This document shows positions 19,500 through 29,503 of a DNA stretch of 64,000 bases, one piece after another. The stretch is from Stentor roeselii. Taxonomy: Eukaryota; Ciliophora; Heterotrichea; Heterotrichida; Stentoridae. Numbering within the stretch: position 1 is the first letter of the stretch; each line of letters opens with the position of its first letter. The stretch covers positions 146,112 to 210,111 of the forward strand of contig RSEH01000032.1 in the NCBI GenBank assembly GCA_006503475.1. Direction: 5' to 3'. The position numbers and the translations under genes are program-made. The notes beneath the pieces were generated by a model. That model did no database searches. It worked only from the letters and a program-made list of their open reading frames with translations, and was not told the DNA's origin.

Positions 19500-21068
19500 A
19501 TGCAGACCTCTCGAATGTTAACTGAAAGAAACCTCAATGATCGAAAGGTGACATTAGATATTCCAGGAGACTACCTTTACACAGGATTTTTATTGTCTCA
19601 AGAAGTAATAAACCAAGTTGTTGAATCTGGTGGAGAAGCTTTGTATGAAAACTATCTAACAAAAAAATCTATTCCTTTTACTGTAAATCTCACTGTGAAG
19701 TCAATTGTTTCAATGGTAGAAGTCGGGTTTATCAGAAGGGAACCTGTTGAAACTGACTCGATATTTGAGGAATTGGAACCTGAACCCAGTCCAATTGACA
19801 CTTGGGCAAGATCTTTTGTACCTGTCAGGCAAAAGACGAAACTTTCAAGACCTACTCCAGTCATGAAGCCACTTTCAGATAATAAATCAGTCTCTACTCT
19901 GAGGTCAAAAAGATCAACTTCTAGATTGAAATATAAAACAAATAAAACGAACAAAACTCTTGTTGATTATACAATAAATGAAGGACCAACCCCAATCCAA
20001 ATATCAGAACGCAAGGAAGAATCCGACGAAGAAATCGAAATCTTAAGAAAACAAAAAACTTTCGAAATACAAAAAAAACATTCCGACCACGAAAGAGCAA
20101 AAACTTTAAAACAACAAGAACACGAGTTAAGTCAAAAGCTTCTAAGAGAAGCCGAGTCTCTAAAAGACAAGCAATTCACACACGACTACAAAGGAAAGTT
20201 AATAATAATAACAAAGCCCGACCTGGAAGACATATTCGAGTTAAACACGCCTCTTCGTTTCACCCCAGCAGAGCTTCCATCAAACTCAAAATCAGAAAAA
20301 CTAATGAAAAAATCCCCTAAATTCCCATTAAAAAAGCCAGTCAAAACCCAAGCCGAAGAAAAGCTCTGGGTTCGGAACATGATCTTAAAGTCACCTCCTT
20401 TAATCGACAACATAACCCTCAACCCCAACGTGACTTTAACTTCAGGTCAGAAGTCAAAACTGCCTCCAAAAGACACTTCTGAGAAGATGTCAAGAAAAAA
20501 CTATTTTTCAATCAACCCAGCTTTATCAACTAAAAAGTCATCATCGATCAGTTCAGTGAATTCTTTTAAAAAAGAAGCACTTTCAAGAAAGGACTTTTTA
20601 GGGTCAATGCCAGACTATGAAGAAAGTCCTGTTGTCCCTGGCCTTACTCGTAAAAGTGTCTCACCGATTAGCAAAGTTTCACATGGCAAGGTGACGACTT
20701 ACGGTCCTCAGCTGAAAATAATCCCGACGACTCCTCAAGAGCTTTTTAATTTGGAAATCATTCAAAACCAGGCCTGGGGGGCCAACCCTCCCCCAAAGAC
20801 CCCTGTCTTGGTAAAGCAAGTCCCTGTGAAACTCGGTCCTAGTCAAATGAGAGAGATTTTCGGAAACATTGTAAAAAAACCTAAAGACCAGCCTTTCGTC
20901 GAACCTGAGGAACTTTGGAAGTCTCGAAGTGAATTAATCAAGAAGCCGAAAGAAAGAAGGTTTATTGATAAAGTTGTGAAGAAGAAGAAGAACCCTCCGC
21001 CACCTTTCGGGTGTACAATGCTCAATGGAATGGAAGACTTTAATACTCGTGAGAAGTTGAAATGGTAG
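19500..21068 (+). CDS. Hypothetical basic, Pro/Lys-rich protein
   Basis: A 522-aa protein. The N-terminal 100 residues look folded (DIPGDYLYTGFLLSQEVIN), then long Lys/Ser/Pro-rich disordered stretches with one coiled coil (about 175-225, DHERAKTLKQQEHELSQKLL). The last 120 residues have conserved-looking aromatic and Pro motifs (NQAWGANPPPKTPVLVK) and end KKKKNPPPPFGCTMLNGMED. This is typical of large microtubule-associated or ciliary ciliate proteins; no family is assigned. TAG stop. It ends 47 bp from the stop of a convergent small gene. Confidence 0.72.
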   Translation: MQTSRMLTERNLNDRKVTLDIPGDYLYTGFLLSQEVINQVVESGGEALYENYLTKKSIPFTVNLTVKSIVSMVEVGFIRREPVETDSIFEELEPEPSPIDTWARSFVPVRQKTKLSRPTPVMKPLSDNKSVSTLRSKRSTSRLKYKTNKTNKTLVDYTINEGPTPIQISERKEESDEEIEILRKQKTFEIQKKHSDHERAKTLKQQEHELSQKLLREAESLKDKQFTHDYKGKLIIITKPDLEDIFELNTPLRFTPAELPSNSKSEKLMKKSPKFPLKKPVKTQAEEKLWVRNMILKSPPLIDNITLNPNVTLTSGQKSKLPPKDTSEKMSRKNYFSINPALSTKKSSSISSVNSFKKEALSRKDFLGSMPDYEESPVVPGLTRKSVSPISKVSHGKVTTYGPQLKIIPTTPQELFNLEIIQNQAWGANPPPKTPVLVKQVPVKLGPSQMREIFGNIVKKPKDQPFVEPEELWKSRSELIKKPKERRFIDKVVKKKKNPPPPFGCTMLNGMEDFNTREKLKW

Positions 21069-21115
21069 AACTAGTTATTGAATAAGGCTTTCAGAAGGAA
21101 TTATCTGATCTGCAG

Positions 21116-21583
21116 TTAATTCATAATGATGTTGTTACGTGGAGGCTTTTTAGGTCTCATGTAAAAACCTCTGTGAGTTTCGTTTATTTGTTTCTTTACT
21201 TCCTGGCTTTTCTCTACTTTTTTCAGTTGGATGTCTTGCTTTCTTTCACGAATTTTCCAGAAAAATTGGTTGTCTTGACGAATGATTCTTTCAGTCTCTT
21301 TCAAATCTCTTAAAAGCTTTCCTAGTTTCTTGGAATCGCCGGGGATTAGGTATTCATGTTTGGCTTTTCTACGGTTTATTCGGTTTTGAAGAGAAGATCT
21401 TCTTGCAGAATAGGCTGATTAACTTATACGAGTCGGCTTTGGAGGGATTTCGACATCGGAGATCCAGGATAAATCAGATCTCTTGTTTTTTAAAAGAAAG
21501 TTTACTACTTCTAAATGTGCTGGAGTCGCTGAAAGGAGAAGATTTGGTTTGAGGTATTTGATTTTTGGCTTCGGAGTACTCAT
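21116..21583 (-). CDS. Small basic coiled-coil protein, one 15-nt intron
   Basis: A 150-aa protein. Exon 1 is 21430-21583 (starts MSTPKPKIKYLKPNLLLS), the intron 21415-21429 (GTATAAGTTAATCAG), exon 2 21116-21414. Spliced length of 453 nt is 151 codons. The protein is basic and helical in the second half (KLLRDLKETERIIRQDNQFF) with an Arg/Pro-rich tail (GFYMRPKKPPRNNIIM). It looks like a ciliary microtubule-associated small protein, an inference from composition only. Confidence 0.7.
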
Positions 21584-21965
21584 TTTTACTGTTTAAGGTT
21601 TTATTATTTTTTTAGGTTTGTGGAAGTTGGAATTTTTCTGATGTTTTCATGGGTTTGTTGAAGTTTTGATATTTTGGAATGTTTGATTGGGAAATATGAG
21701 AAAATTTAAGTTTTAATGAAGTAATCCTCGAAATAATAAAAAAATATTCTTAAAGTGTTACAAAGATTTTGGAAAATTTCTTGATAATCAACAGATTTTA
21801 TAAAATTCAAGCATTAGGAACAATCAAATAAATTTTGAAGCGAGGAGAATATGAAATATAATAGAAAAAACATATGATAAACATCGAATAACTTAACCTT
21901 GCAAAATTTTCAATGAAATTATTGTATCATCGACCTCATTTACTAGAATTATTGTTAATTATAAA
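21584..21965. other. Intergenic spacer between divergent genes
   Basis: A 382-bp AT-rich spacer shared by the small minus-strand gene and the TRP-like channel. A TATAA motif sits immediately before the channel ATG (TTAATTATAAA). I see nothing else. Confidence 0.5.
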
Positions 21966-24900
21966 ATGTATGATGATGACTTTATCGAAGAATTTACTGA
22001 CGCTGAAGTAGAAGAAAAGCCTCATCGCAAATCAAGTGGTTTCCGAGCATCTTCAATACAGCCGTCGTCTTATCAGTCATCTGAGGTGCTGCGCATTCTT
22101 GGAGTGATTGAGTTTGGAAACTATGAAGAGGTTGAGGGAATTATCCTAGACCATTCTTTCATGTTAAATCATGAAGATTTAGTCAACAGTGGTGAAATTG
22201 TGAGGATAGCTTTAGATAGAAATCTTATCGAACTGATTTTTAAACTAGAAAAGGCTGGGTATTATATTCCAGATGATCTTTTGATACGGGCAATAAAGCA
22301 GGGTAAATCGGTATCTATCAACGCCTTGATATCATCTCGTATCTACAACCCATCAACCCTAGAACTCGAGCTCTGGTACCTTCTTCACAAAGGTTTCTTC
22401 CAATACGCAGAAAGATTAAAATTTTACGAAGACTACTTATCAGAATATTCAAACACTTCCACAAAAGACATTCAACTATGTGCAGCGGCAATGCGAGCAG
22501 CTTTAAAGCGTAACTACGACGACCTCGCCTCAAAGATCCTTCACATCTGCCCAGCAGCAGTGACAGCAGAAATGGTTGAAATCGCGATAAACAACGACAG
22601 CCTCGAGTTCATTCGAAGGATTTGGACTGGCCACCTTGGAGACCTGCAGAAAAGCAAGATGGCAGGAAAGAGAAACAAAAAAACTCCAGTTTGGAAGTAC
22701 TTAAGACTTGACATCAGTGAAAGCAGCAAGTTAGCAGCAAGCAAGTATCTCAATATCGGCTTTATTGTTCGAAGACTTCTTCAAAGAAACCAAGTCAGCC
22801 AAGCGAAAAAAGTGATTCTTTGGCCTGAAGCTTCTGACAATGATGAAATTTTCACGATTCTTGTCGAGTTTAACCAGGAAGAACTTGCACGTCTGGCACT
22901 TAAACATAGAAGTAAAGAAATAACGAAGAAAGACTTTGAGTTCAGCTTTCAAAAGAAGAAGTACTGGGTTTGTCTTGATATGTTGAGGTTTAAATCTGCG
23001 AAGATTGCATTACTTGATAAGGAATTTCAAAGAGAAATCGTTGAATTGCTTTCGGATGGAGAAACTTGTTACTTTGCTGCTGAGTTTCTGTCGAATACTG
23101 ATGTTAAGTTCTGGAATGAGAAGTTGGTGCTGGTGATGGAAGAACTGATAAACAACAATATAAAAAAATCAGATTCTTTCGTTAAATGTCCTTTTCCACT
23201 ACTTCAAATAGTCCTCGTTTGTGAGTTTCTGAAAAAAATCAGTGAAAAGTCCCTACTTTTTAAAACCGCTTGTTTGAGACTAATGAATGACCTGCTCAAA
23301 CTAGGAAAATTCATCCAGGACTCAATCACTGAAGAACTCCAGTTGAAGCACTTTTTGTACTCGACTGACAGTAAAGACCGAACAGTCCTTTCAATCATTT
23401 CACAGAACGGGTTTTACTCACTACTTGAAAATAATGACCTGGGCAGTGTTGTAGCTTGTATGTGGACTGGCGACCGTAAAACCGTCAGTTTTTTGAACGC
23501 TTCTACTCTTTACAAATCGTTCAAAGCACCTTCAGGCTCAACTGAAAAACTTTTATTTTTAAATAAAAGTCCTCATAAGGAATTCTTTACTTTTCAATTC
23601 GAACAACTGGTCACCAGCTGTAAACTCAGATTCCTCGGACAGTTATTTTCCACAGTTCTCTTGGTCTACTTCTACACCATGACACTTTATACCACGAAAA
23701 GTTCAGAAAAAATCGCAGAAAATTCAGAGTCTCAAGGATTTTTAAGAGTTTCTCAAGTCTGGATCTTTGGAATTTTCGCTGAACGTTTGATTCAGATTTT
23801 TTTTGCTTTGTTGACAGGAAGACAGGTTCAAAAGGATTTTTGGATTTTTAATGATTGTTGTGTCTTTGCGTTGACTTTAGCTGTTTTATTAGATGTTGAT
23901 GAAAAACTTGTGACGGGTGGACTAGGGTCGTTGGTAGGGGTGCGAGATTTGAATGTTTTGATTCACAGTATCGTGCTTTGTTTGATCTGGTTGAGGTTTT
24001 TCCAGGTTCTCTTGACCACTGACAACTACGGCCCGATGTTGATGATCATGTTTCAGATGGCTTCAGAGATGATAAAATTTTTAGTTGTTTTTTTCTCAGC
24101 GATTTTTATTGGGACTGTTATTTTGTCTCTGGTCTTTCATGATCAGACCACGAGTGAGAAGTTTGACTCTTTCGGAGTCGCTTTGTATAAAGTTTACAGT
24201 CTTAGTCTTGGAAGTTTTGAACTTGCTGATTATAACAACTACAAAGCCTTTGGAGCGATGGCTGAAGGCTTTCTTGTTATTTTATTGAATATCCTTATGC
24301 TCAATGTGCTCATCGCGACTTTAAGTGTGACTTATGAAAAAGAACAGAAGATTCAAACAGCGAAATTTAGAAGTGTGTTGATTGACAGGTTCCAACAGTG
24401 GAAGTGGGATGAAAAGTATGGAATTCTTATTTTGTTACCAGCTCCTCTGTCGTTTTTATCTGTTTTTATATTCCCTGTGCTGGTTTTTTCAAGAGATCCA
24501 GCGAAGATCACGGGGGTCTTTGCTCGAGGACTTTTTATTATTTACGTATTTCCTTTTTTCCTTGTTTTCGCAGCTTTTTCTTTAGTCTTTGTCTTGATTG
24601 TTTATCTCACAAGTCTTCGCTCTTTCGCCACTGGCGGCATAAAAAAGATGAAAAGTCAAGAAATCTTCACTGTAAAGACTCATAATGATGACTCTGAAGA
24701 TGACGAAGACCCACTCGTGGTTAACTCTCATGCTTTTTCTTATAGAAGAGCTATTGTTTGGGTGCTCATTGGATGGGCTTTCGCGATTACTGCTTATTTC
24801 CGCGATTGCTGTCATTTTTGGGTCCTGATCTTTCAGAAGACTCCTGAAGAACTTACTGCTCAAGAAGAAATGATCACTTCTAAGTTTATTCAAAATACTT

Positions 24901-25379
24901 GTAAAGCTTTGAAGATGAATTCAACGTTTATTATTGATTTCGACCAGTTTTTAAAGACTTTTTTTAATATTGATGATGAAGGTCTCAGTCCTTTGGTTAG
25001 GAATAATCACCAAAAATTAGCTGAAAGGAGAAAAATGATTGAAAAGTTCTTTGAAGGGTTTCTTTTTAGCAAAAAAAACAGAACTATTAGAAGAGAGTTT
25101 TTAAAGGCTTTTATGGTGAGGAGTGAAGAATATAGTGAAGAGTTTTTGTATCGGATTAGGTTTATTCGTGTTCATCTTGTTCTTAAAGCGCTGAAAAAAT
25201 TTAGGAAAAATTGCAAGGAAGTTAAAATTAAAGGGGTTAAAATACCGAAACATGTTACTAGCTTTGGAACTTTTCAAGTCAAGGAGAGTTTAAATTGTGC
25301 AAAAGATATGATGAAACAGCAGAAAAATACTATCAATGCCTTTAAAAAACTCCTGGGGATTCAGAAGGGATTAGTTTAA
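21966..25379 (+). CDS. TRP-like cation channel with long helical N-terminus and extra C-terminal membrane segments
   Basis: A 1137-aa protein. Residues 1-550 are cytosolic helix pairs resembling degenerate ankyrin repeats. Six membrane spans follow at about 555-575, 597-618, 624-645, 661-682, 701-724 and 766-789. Between the last two lies a pore loop (VYSLSLGSFELADYNNY). S6 (FLVILLNILMLNVLIATLSV) is followed by YEKEQKIQTAKFR, the usual TRP/polycystin gate-to-tail transition. Unusually, at least two and probably three more hydrophobic segments occur at about 819-842, 855-882 and 926-955. The C-terminal 180 residues are charged. Expected role: non-selective or Ca2+-permeable channel in plasma or ciliary membrane, possibly mechanosensory. 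Subfamily (TRPA/TRPV/TRPP) is not resolved. Confidence 0.85.
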   Translation: MYDDDFIEEFTDAEVEEKPHRKSSGFRASSIQPSSYQSSEVLRILGVIEFGNYEEVEGIILDHSFMLNHEDLVNSGEIVRIALDRNLIELIFKLEKAGYYIPDDLLIRAIKQGKSVSINALISSRIYNPSTLELELWYLLHKGFFQYAERLKFYEDYLSEYSNTSTKDIQLCAAAMRAALKRNYDDLASKILHICPAAVTAEMVEIAINNDSLEFIRRIWTGHLGDLQKSKMAGKRNKKTPVWKYLRLDISESSKLAASKYLNIGFIVRRLLQRNQVSQAKKVILWPEASDNDEIFTILVEFNQEELARLALKHRSKEITKKDFEFSFQKKKYWVCLDMLRFKSAKIALLDKEFQREIVELLSDGETCYFAAEFLSNTDVKFWNEKLVLVMEELINNNIKKSDSFVKCPFPLLQIVLVCEFLKKISEKSLLFKTACLRLMNDLLKLGKFIQDSITEELQLKHFLYSTDSKDRTVLSIISQNGFYSLLENNDLGSVVACMWTGDRKTVSFLNASTLYKSFKAPSGSTEKLLFLNKSPHKEFFTFQFEQLVTSCKLRFLGQLFSTVLLVYFYTMTLYTTKSSEKIAENSESQGFLRVSQVWIFGIFAERLIQIFFALLTGRQVQKDFWIFNDCCVFALTLAVLLDVDEKLVTGGLGSLVGVRDLNVLIHSIVLCLIWLRFFQVLLTTDNYGPMLMIMFQMASEMIKFLVVFFSAIFIGTVILSLVFHDQTTSEKFDSFGVALYKVYSLSLGSFELADYNNYKAFGAMAEGFLVILLNILMLNVLIATLSVTYEKEQKIQTAKFRSVLIDRFQQWKWDEKYGILILLPAPLSFLSVFIFPVLVFSRDPAKITGVFARGLFIIYVFPFFLVFAAFSLVFVLIVYLTSLRSFATGGIKKMKSQEIFTVKTHNDDSEDDEDPLVVNSHAFSYRRAIVWVLIGWAFAITAYFRDCCHFWVLIFQKTPEELTAQEEMITSKFIQNTCKALKMNSTFIIDFDQFLKTFFNIDDEGLSPLVRNNHQKLAERRKMIEKFFEGFLFSKKNRTIRREFLKAFMVRSEEYSEEFLYRIRFIRVHLVLKALKKFRKNCKEVKIKGVKIPKHVTSFGTFQVKESLNCAKDMMKQQKNTINAFKKLLGIQKGLV

Positions 25380-26046
25380 ATTATGATTTTTTATTTGTTG
25401 GGATTGGGTTTAGGGTTTTGGCTTTGGTGGTTGTTTGAGGATAGAGGAGGATTTTTTAAAAATTATATATGGCTCTTTGTTATAAATTTATATATGATTC
25501 TTTGTTATAGGATTTTTTAAATTTTTCAAATTTTCTAAATTCTTTTGAGGAATCACTTATCTCGACCTCCATTTTTAAAATTGAAAAATTTGTCTTAACG
25601 TGATTTGAGGAAAAATACAAAAAAGGGGTATGTTTACTTAGTTTAATTATTAAAGTTGTTTTTGTGAATGCAGATGCGAATGTCTAAAGTAACTTGAAAA
25701 TTAAAACCAATAAAAATCTACAAATAATTAATAAAGTCGCCAATTTCAATCACACATTAAATCAGGCCTGAAAAAGTATTTTCAATAAAACCAAAGCATT
25801 GATCTTGAAAAAAATACAGTCCAATACCTAAAAAACCAACTAAATCAGGTTATCATGCGTTGTCTTAATCGAAATAATATTTTTTGAAAATCAAAAAACT
25901 CTTATTAGAAATTTAGGTTTAAAAAGAGTCTGTCCACAATTCATCACCAACTAAATTCAATCTCAACATTTGAAAGTAATCACTAAAGATTTCATATTAT
26001 TTTAAGCAAAGAATTAAATAACTTTTACTTAAATTCCAACCAACTT
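25380..26046. other. Intergenic spacer
   Basis: A 667-bp AT-rich spacer between convergent 3' ends (channel gene and the small gene at 26047). No coding frame, RNA gene or repeat is convincing. Confidence 0.5.
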
Positions 26047-26283
26047 TCAAGACGCGAACATTACCTGGGTTAACCCTTGTCTTCTTTTATATAAATCACT
26101 CTCATCAATGCAAAGTTGAGGAACATTAGAATCTTTACTCAAATAAATAATTCTCCTAGCCTCGATCTCTTTTCTGAGTTTAAGAATCATAGGCCTTTTC
26201 TTTTTCTTAGAGGTATTCGTAGTAGCATCAGGAACAATTTTTCGAGAGGTGACCAAGGAAGACTTACAACCACAGGACCCCAT
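26047..26283 (-). CDS. Small myristoylated/palmitoylated basic protein
   Basis: A 78-aa protein starting MGSCGCKSSLVTSRK. Gly2 with Ser5-region context plus Cys4 and Cys6 predicts myristoylation and palmitoylation. A basic middle (TSKKKKRPMILKLRKEIEAR) would favour acidic membranes. The C-terminus (LCIDESDLYKRRQGLTQVM) is unassigned. It is the third short acyl-tagged protein in the window, with those at 3644 and 16819. Confidence 0.62.
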   Translation of the reverse strand: MGSCGCKSSLVTSRKIVPDATTNTSKKKKRPMILKLRKEIEARRIIYLSKDSNVPQLCIDESDLYKRRQGLTQVMFAS

Positions 26284-26495
26284 ATTAATTTTCTAATGAA
26301 TAAAACATTCAGCATGCGAATCAAAACATTTAAAAGCCCGACTTTCCAAAAATTCTAAAAAATTCCATCTCCAATTAAAACAACTCAAAAAACATCCTCC
26401 ATCATTTTCTGAGTTCCAAAACAAACTCCTTAAAAACCCGATCAAAACCTTCAATTAACCATTCTTCTTAATTTCTCTATTCCAAAATTCTTTTT

Positions 26496-26529
26496 CCTCT
26501 CTTCTCTTCTTTCCTCTCTTCTCTTCTTT
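26496..26529. repeat. Polypyrimidine tandem repeat, 17 bp x 2
   Basis: Two perfect copies of CCTCTCTTCTCTTCTTT inside a C/T-only stretch, about 50 bp upstream of the start codon at 26580. Strand asymmetry this strong could affect promoter structure. Confidence 0.8.
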
Positions 26530-26579
26530 CCAACTTCCAGTGAAAATTTCTCAATCCTCCCAAATGTCAACTCAAATAA

Positions 26580-28022
26580 ATGGAAGGGTCTTACATTCCT
26601 GGAAAACAACGAAAACAACTAGCTCAACAAGGGCGAAAGTCTCATTTCTCCTTCGGTAAGACCAGTCACGGCTACGCAACAACCCAAACCTGTTTTTACC
26701 GTCCGAATTCCTCATCATCATCCCCAGTGCGTCAAGCGAACAGTCGAACCGCTTCTCACTTCACGCTCGGTTCAGACTCGCCTCAAAAGCGTTCAGAATT
26801 CGGAGTTCACTACAAAGAACACCAGATAGAGCCAGGTAAGCCGAAGCCGAAAATAGTGGATTTAACGCCTACAAGTTTTGTGATGGGCATGCAAGAAATT
26901 CGCTTTCAAACAACGAGCAGCTTTTATAAAGACCCAGGAAGTCAGGGAGAGACTCGTCGTCAAAGTCACTCGCCAGTGAAAAATCGAAGACATAACTTTG
27001 AACTCGGATTTGATGCACCTGTCAAGTCGAGTGTCATGCAGAAGGACTTTGGACAGTTTCGCGCTGAGACTGTGAGACCTGTCGAAAAGAACTTGCTTGA
27101 GTCGCATGTTAAGATGGGAGGACACCCTGCTATGTATAGGACTGTCGCGGAAAACGAGTTTTATAAGAGAGACTCGTCACCTGGAAGACTACCGCCTGGA
27201 AAGGCGGAGGACTTGAAGAAGGAACATTTTGTGCTTGGACAGGACTCGCCGGGAAAGGTAAGTGTACAGAGCACTTCTTATAAACCTTTTCTTACACCTA
27301 AACAAGGACTGACGAAAGAACAGCTTAATTATCTGAAAAATTCTCATTTTAAGTTTCAAAGTGAAAATCCAGATTATGTGTCGGTCATGAAGGCTAGTAT
27401 CGGGTATTCACCTGCAGAGATTAGGGAACAGGAAAAATATCTGAAAGTTAATCATGTGAACTTTGGAGATGACCAGACTAAGTTTAAAACGAATTACTCG
27501 ACTAACCATTACTACCGTTCCCAAAGCGTGAACCAGCCAGTGCGAACAAAAAACGACGAAATGAGAAGTGACGTAATCCTCGGTGTGACCGATGGCCCAT
27601 TCGAAAGTTCAACTCACAGTGTCCTAACAGGTGAAAAAGGGATTCCAGGTCGTATGGACCCTCAATTAGAGAAGAACTTAAGAGGCCACCATTATTCCAT
27701 GGGCAACTCGAGTAACATCTACGCCCAAGGACACAAAAACTACGGTGACGGTGTGCCGAACCCCAGCAAGTTCCTGGACGGTCTGAAAGAAGACATGCTT
27801 AACACCCACTGGGTGAGCGGGTTCCACAAAGAAAATCTCAACTCTTCAATGAAGCGCGAATATCGACATGCAAGCTCTGAACGTCGCTCTGGCGAAGACT
27901 ACCTGAAAAAGCATAACCATACTTTAGGAGACGGTCAAAACAACTGGCACACCAGTTATAACGGAGGATTCAAATGGATTCAGCCAGTCCCTGATAAACT
28001 CACCAAGTTTTCATTTGAATGA
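26580..28022 (+). CDS. Repeat protein of axonemal/microtubule-inner-protein type, 12 repeats
   Basis: A 480-aa protein made almost entirely of about twelve repeats of 35-45 residues with the core H-x-x-L/M-G-x-D/N-x-P and a downstream Ser/Thr-x(3-5)-Tyr. Examples are SHFTLGSDSPQ, TSFVMGMQEIR, HNFELGFDAPV, SHVKMGGHPAMY, EHFVLGQDSPG, NHVNFGDDQTKF, SDVILGVTDG, HHYSMGNSSNIY and HNHTLGDGQNNW. No signal peptide or membrane span. Spaced repeats of this type occur in ciliary proteins that run along microtubules (SAXO/STPG/CFAP-type), so a doublet-microtubule-bound protein is inferred. The upstream ATG at 26563 is out of frame; the ATG at 26580 follows CAAATAA. Confidence 0.78.
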   Translation: MEGSYIPGKQRKQLAQQGRKSHFSFGKTSHGYATTQTCFYRPNSSSSSPVRQANSRTASHFTLGSDSPQKRSEFGVHYKEHQIEPGKPKPKIVDLTPTSFVMGMQEIRFQTTSSFYKDPGSQGETRRQSHSPVKNRRHNFELGFDAPVKSSVMQKDFGQFRAETVRPVEKNLLESHVKMGGHPAMYRTVAENEFYKRDSSPGRLPPGKAEDLKKEHFVLGQDSPGKVSVQSTSYKPFLTPKQGLTKEQLNYLKNSHFKFQSENPDYVSVMKASIGYSPAEIREQEKYLKVNHVNFGDDQTKFKTNYSTNHYYRSQSVNQPVRTKNDEMRSDVILGVTDGPFESSTHSVLTGEKGIPGRMDPQLEKNLRGHHYSMGNSSNIYAQGHKNYGDGVPNPSKFLDGLKEDMLNTHWVSGFHKENLNSSMKREYRHASSERRSGEDYLKKHNHTLGDGQNNWHTSYNGGFKWIQPVPDKLTKFSFE

Positions 28023-28064
28023 ATTATTCAAATTAATAGATGCAAAGATTCATGAATTATAATT

Positions 28065-28943
28065 TCAGGATTTTTCTCCTTGAGCGGAGTGGATGTAAAG
28101 TTTTGATGATTTTAGAATGGATTTCGCTCGCTTCTCAGAAAAAAAAGTCGCGTTTGAAACTGACCTCGGCACCAGCTGGTCCCAAGAGTCTCTTTTAAAA
28201 ACTTTTCTGAAATATTGGGTTTCTTTATCGACTGGTCGTAACAAACTGCTCCAAATATTCCCTTTTTCTAAAAATGGCTCTGAATTGATCTGGTATAAAT
28301 CGTCTTCTACAAGTTTCACGCTTTTCTTGCAGAATTTGTTGAAGTCTTTCTAATTTTTTTTTACTTTTGACTTCCACCTCGTTTTGTTCACTTCTCGAAA
28401 AACTGGGTTTTCGATCAGGCCTGTGTTTAGAGGTTCGCAGTCGAAACAAGTTTTTATGTTTTTTTGGATACGAGCTGCGGTTTTTTGAAATTTTAGTCGA
28501 AGTTGTTGGGACTTTTTACGTGTCAGGCTGATGCTGGTTTTAGCAGAAACTACGGAATTTTGAAGTTTTTCTTTTTCTTGGTGAAGGTTTTTTATGTCTT
28601 GAAAGGATTTTTCGATGTTTTTTGAGTTTTTTGAGTTTTTTTGGGAACTTTTTAAGGTTTACTTGTTGATGTAGATCTTTGGACAACGACAGTCTTCGCG
28701 GAACTGGTGAAAAGAAGCTGGGATTAGAGGAATAGCACCGGTTTTTAAAACTGTTTGGGAATTACGCTCTTGCTGGCCTGGGGAGATTGAATCGCAGTAA
28801 CTTTTTAAACGTTTTTTGTAGGAAAGGGTCAGTGAGTCTGAGTCTTGACCTGGGGATCGACTTTGAGGATGTAGCAATTTAAGACGGTGATCAGAAATTG
28901 CTTTGGTTCTTTGTTGGTGTTTTAGTTTGTGTAGAGAGTACAT
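28065..28943 (-). CDS. Hypothetical coiled-coil protein, two 15-nt introns
   Basis: A 282-aa protein from three exons: 28663-28943, 28365-28647 and 28065-28349. Introns are 28648-28662 (GTAAACCTTAAAAAG, an unusual AAG end) and 28350-28364 (GTAAAAAAAAATTAG). Spliced length of 849 nt is exactly 283 codons. The start is MYSLHKLKHQQRTKAISDH. The middle is a Lys/Gln-rich helix, and the C-terminus carries conserved-looking aromatic motifs (KGNIWSSLLRPVDKETQYF, SWDQLVPRSVSNATFF). No domain is recognised. It converges on the repeat-protein gene, with 42 bp between the stops. Confidence 0.72.
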
Positions 28944-29141
28944 GATTTAGATTTATTATAGAGGGATTAGTGAATGAAGGTAACAGTTAGATGTTGCATT
29001 ATCTTACTAAATTCTTCAACTTATTATTTATTTATCATGAAGATTATTTTAATATTACTTCAATAAACATCTTTGATTTCAAAACAAATCTCATTTCATC
29101 TAAACTTTTAAAAATTCACCAAAAATATCTTATCAATAAAA

Positions 29142-29483
29142 TCATAAGTAAAGATTTAAGCTGTTTTTCCCTACAGGTCTAAACAAACTTTTACTATGAG
29201 GCTGATAAAGCCAAGGACTGGGTTTAATTTCTTTATTAGGAGTAAAAACATTTCTCTTCTTCCTCCTTCTAATAGCTTTCAATTCAATTTTCCCCGAACA
29301 CAAATTCTGTCTCTCCTTTCCCCGATCCAAAGACCGTTGCTGCAACAAAGACTGTTTCGGCCAGTTTCCCATTTGATAAAACATGAATTCAGAGTCCTCA
29401 TATTTCTGGCAGTTCATCCAAATCCTCAACACAGGATTAGTAAATTTTCCAGTTCCAACTCTATTCCTTTCAAAAAGTTCCAT
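29142..29483 (-). CDS. Small hypothetical protein
   Basis: A 113-aa protein starting MELFERNRVGTGKFTNPV, with a Trp/Tyr-rich middle (RIWMNCQKYEDSEFMFY) and a basic C-terminal half. The plus strand is also open over much of this interval, so strand choice rests on the cleaner ATG start, aromatic composition and TATTATTA-like upstream sequence. If real, its ATG is only 20 bp from the divergent ATG at 29504. Confidence 0.5.
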   Translation of the reverse strand: MELFERNRVGTGKFTNPVLRIWMNCQKYEDSEFMFYQMGNWPKQSLLQQRSLDRGKERQNLCSGKIELKAIRRRKKRNVFTPNKEIKPSPWLYQPHSKSLFRPVGKNSLNLYL

Positions 29484-29503
29484 GGGTAATAATAAAGTAA
29501 AAA

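Noticed and set aside
29196-29489. Open plus-strand frame of 97 codons opposite the gene at 29142-29483
   Set aside because: Composition is basic with few protein-like motifs. The minus-strand frame has the better ATG and aromatic pattern. Kept only as an uncertainty on the minus-strand call.
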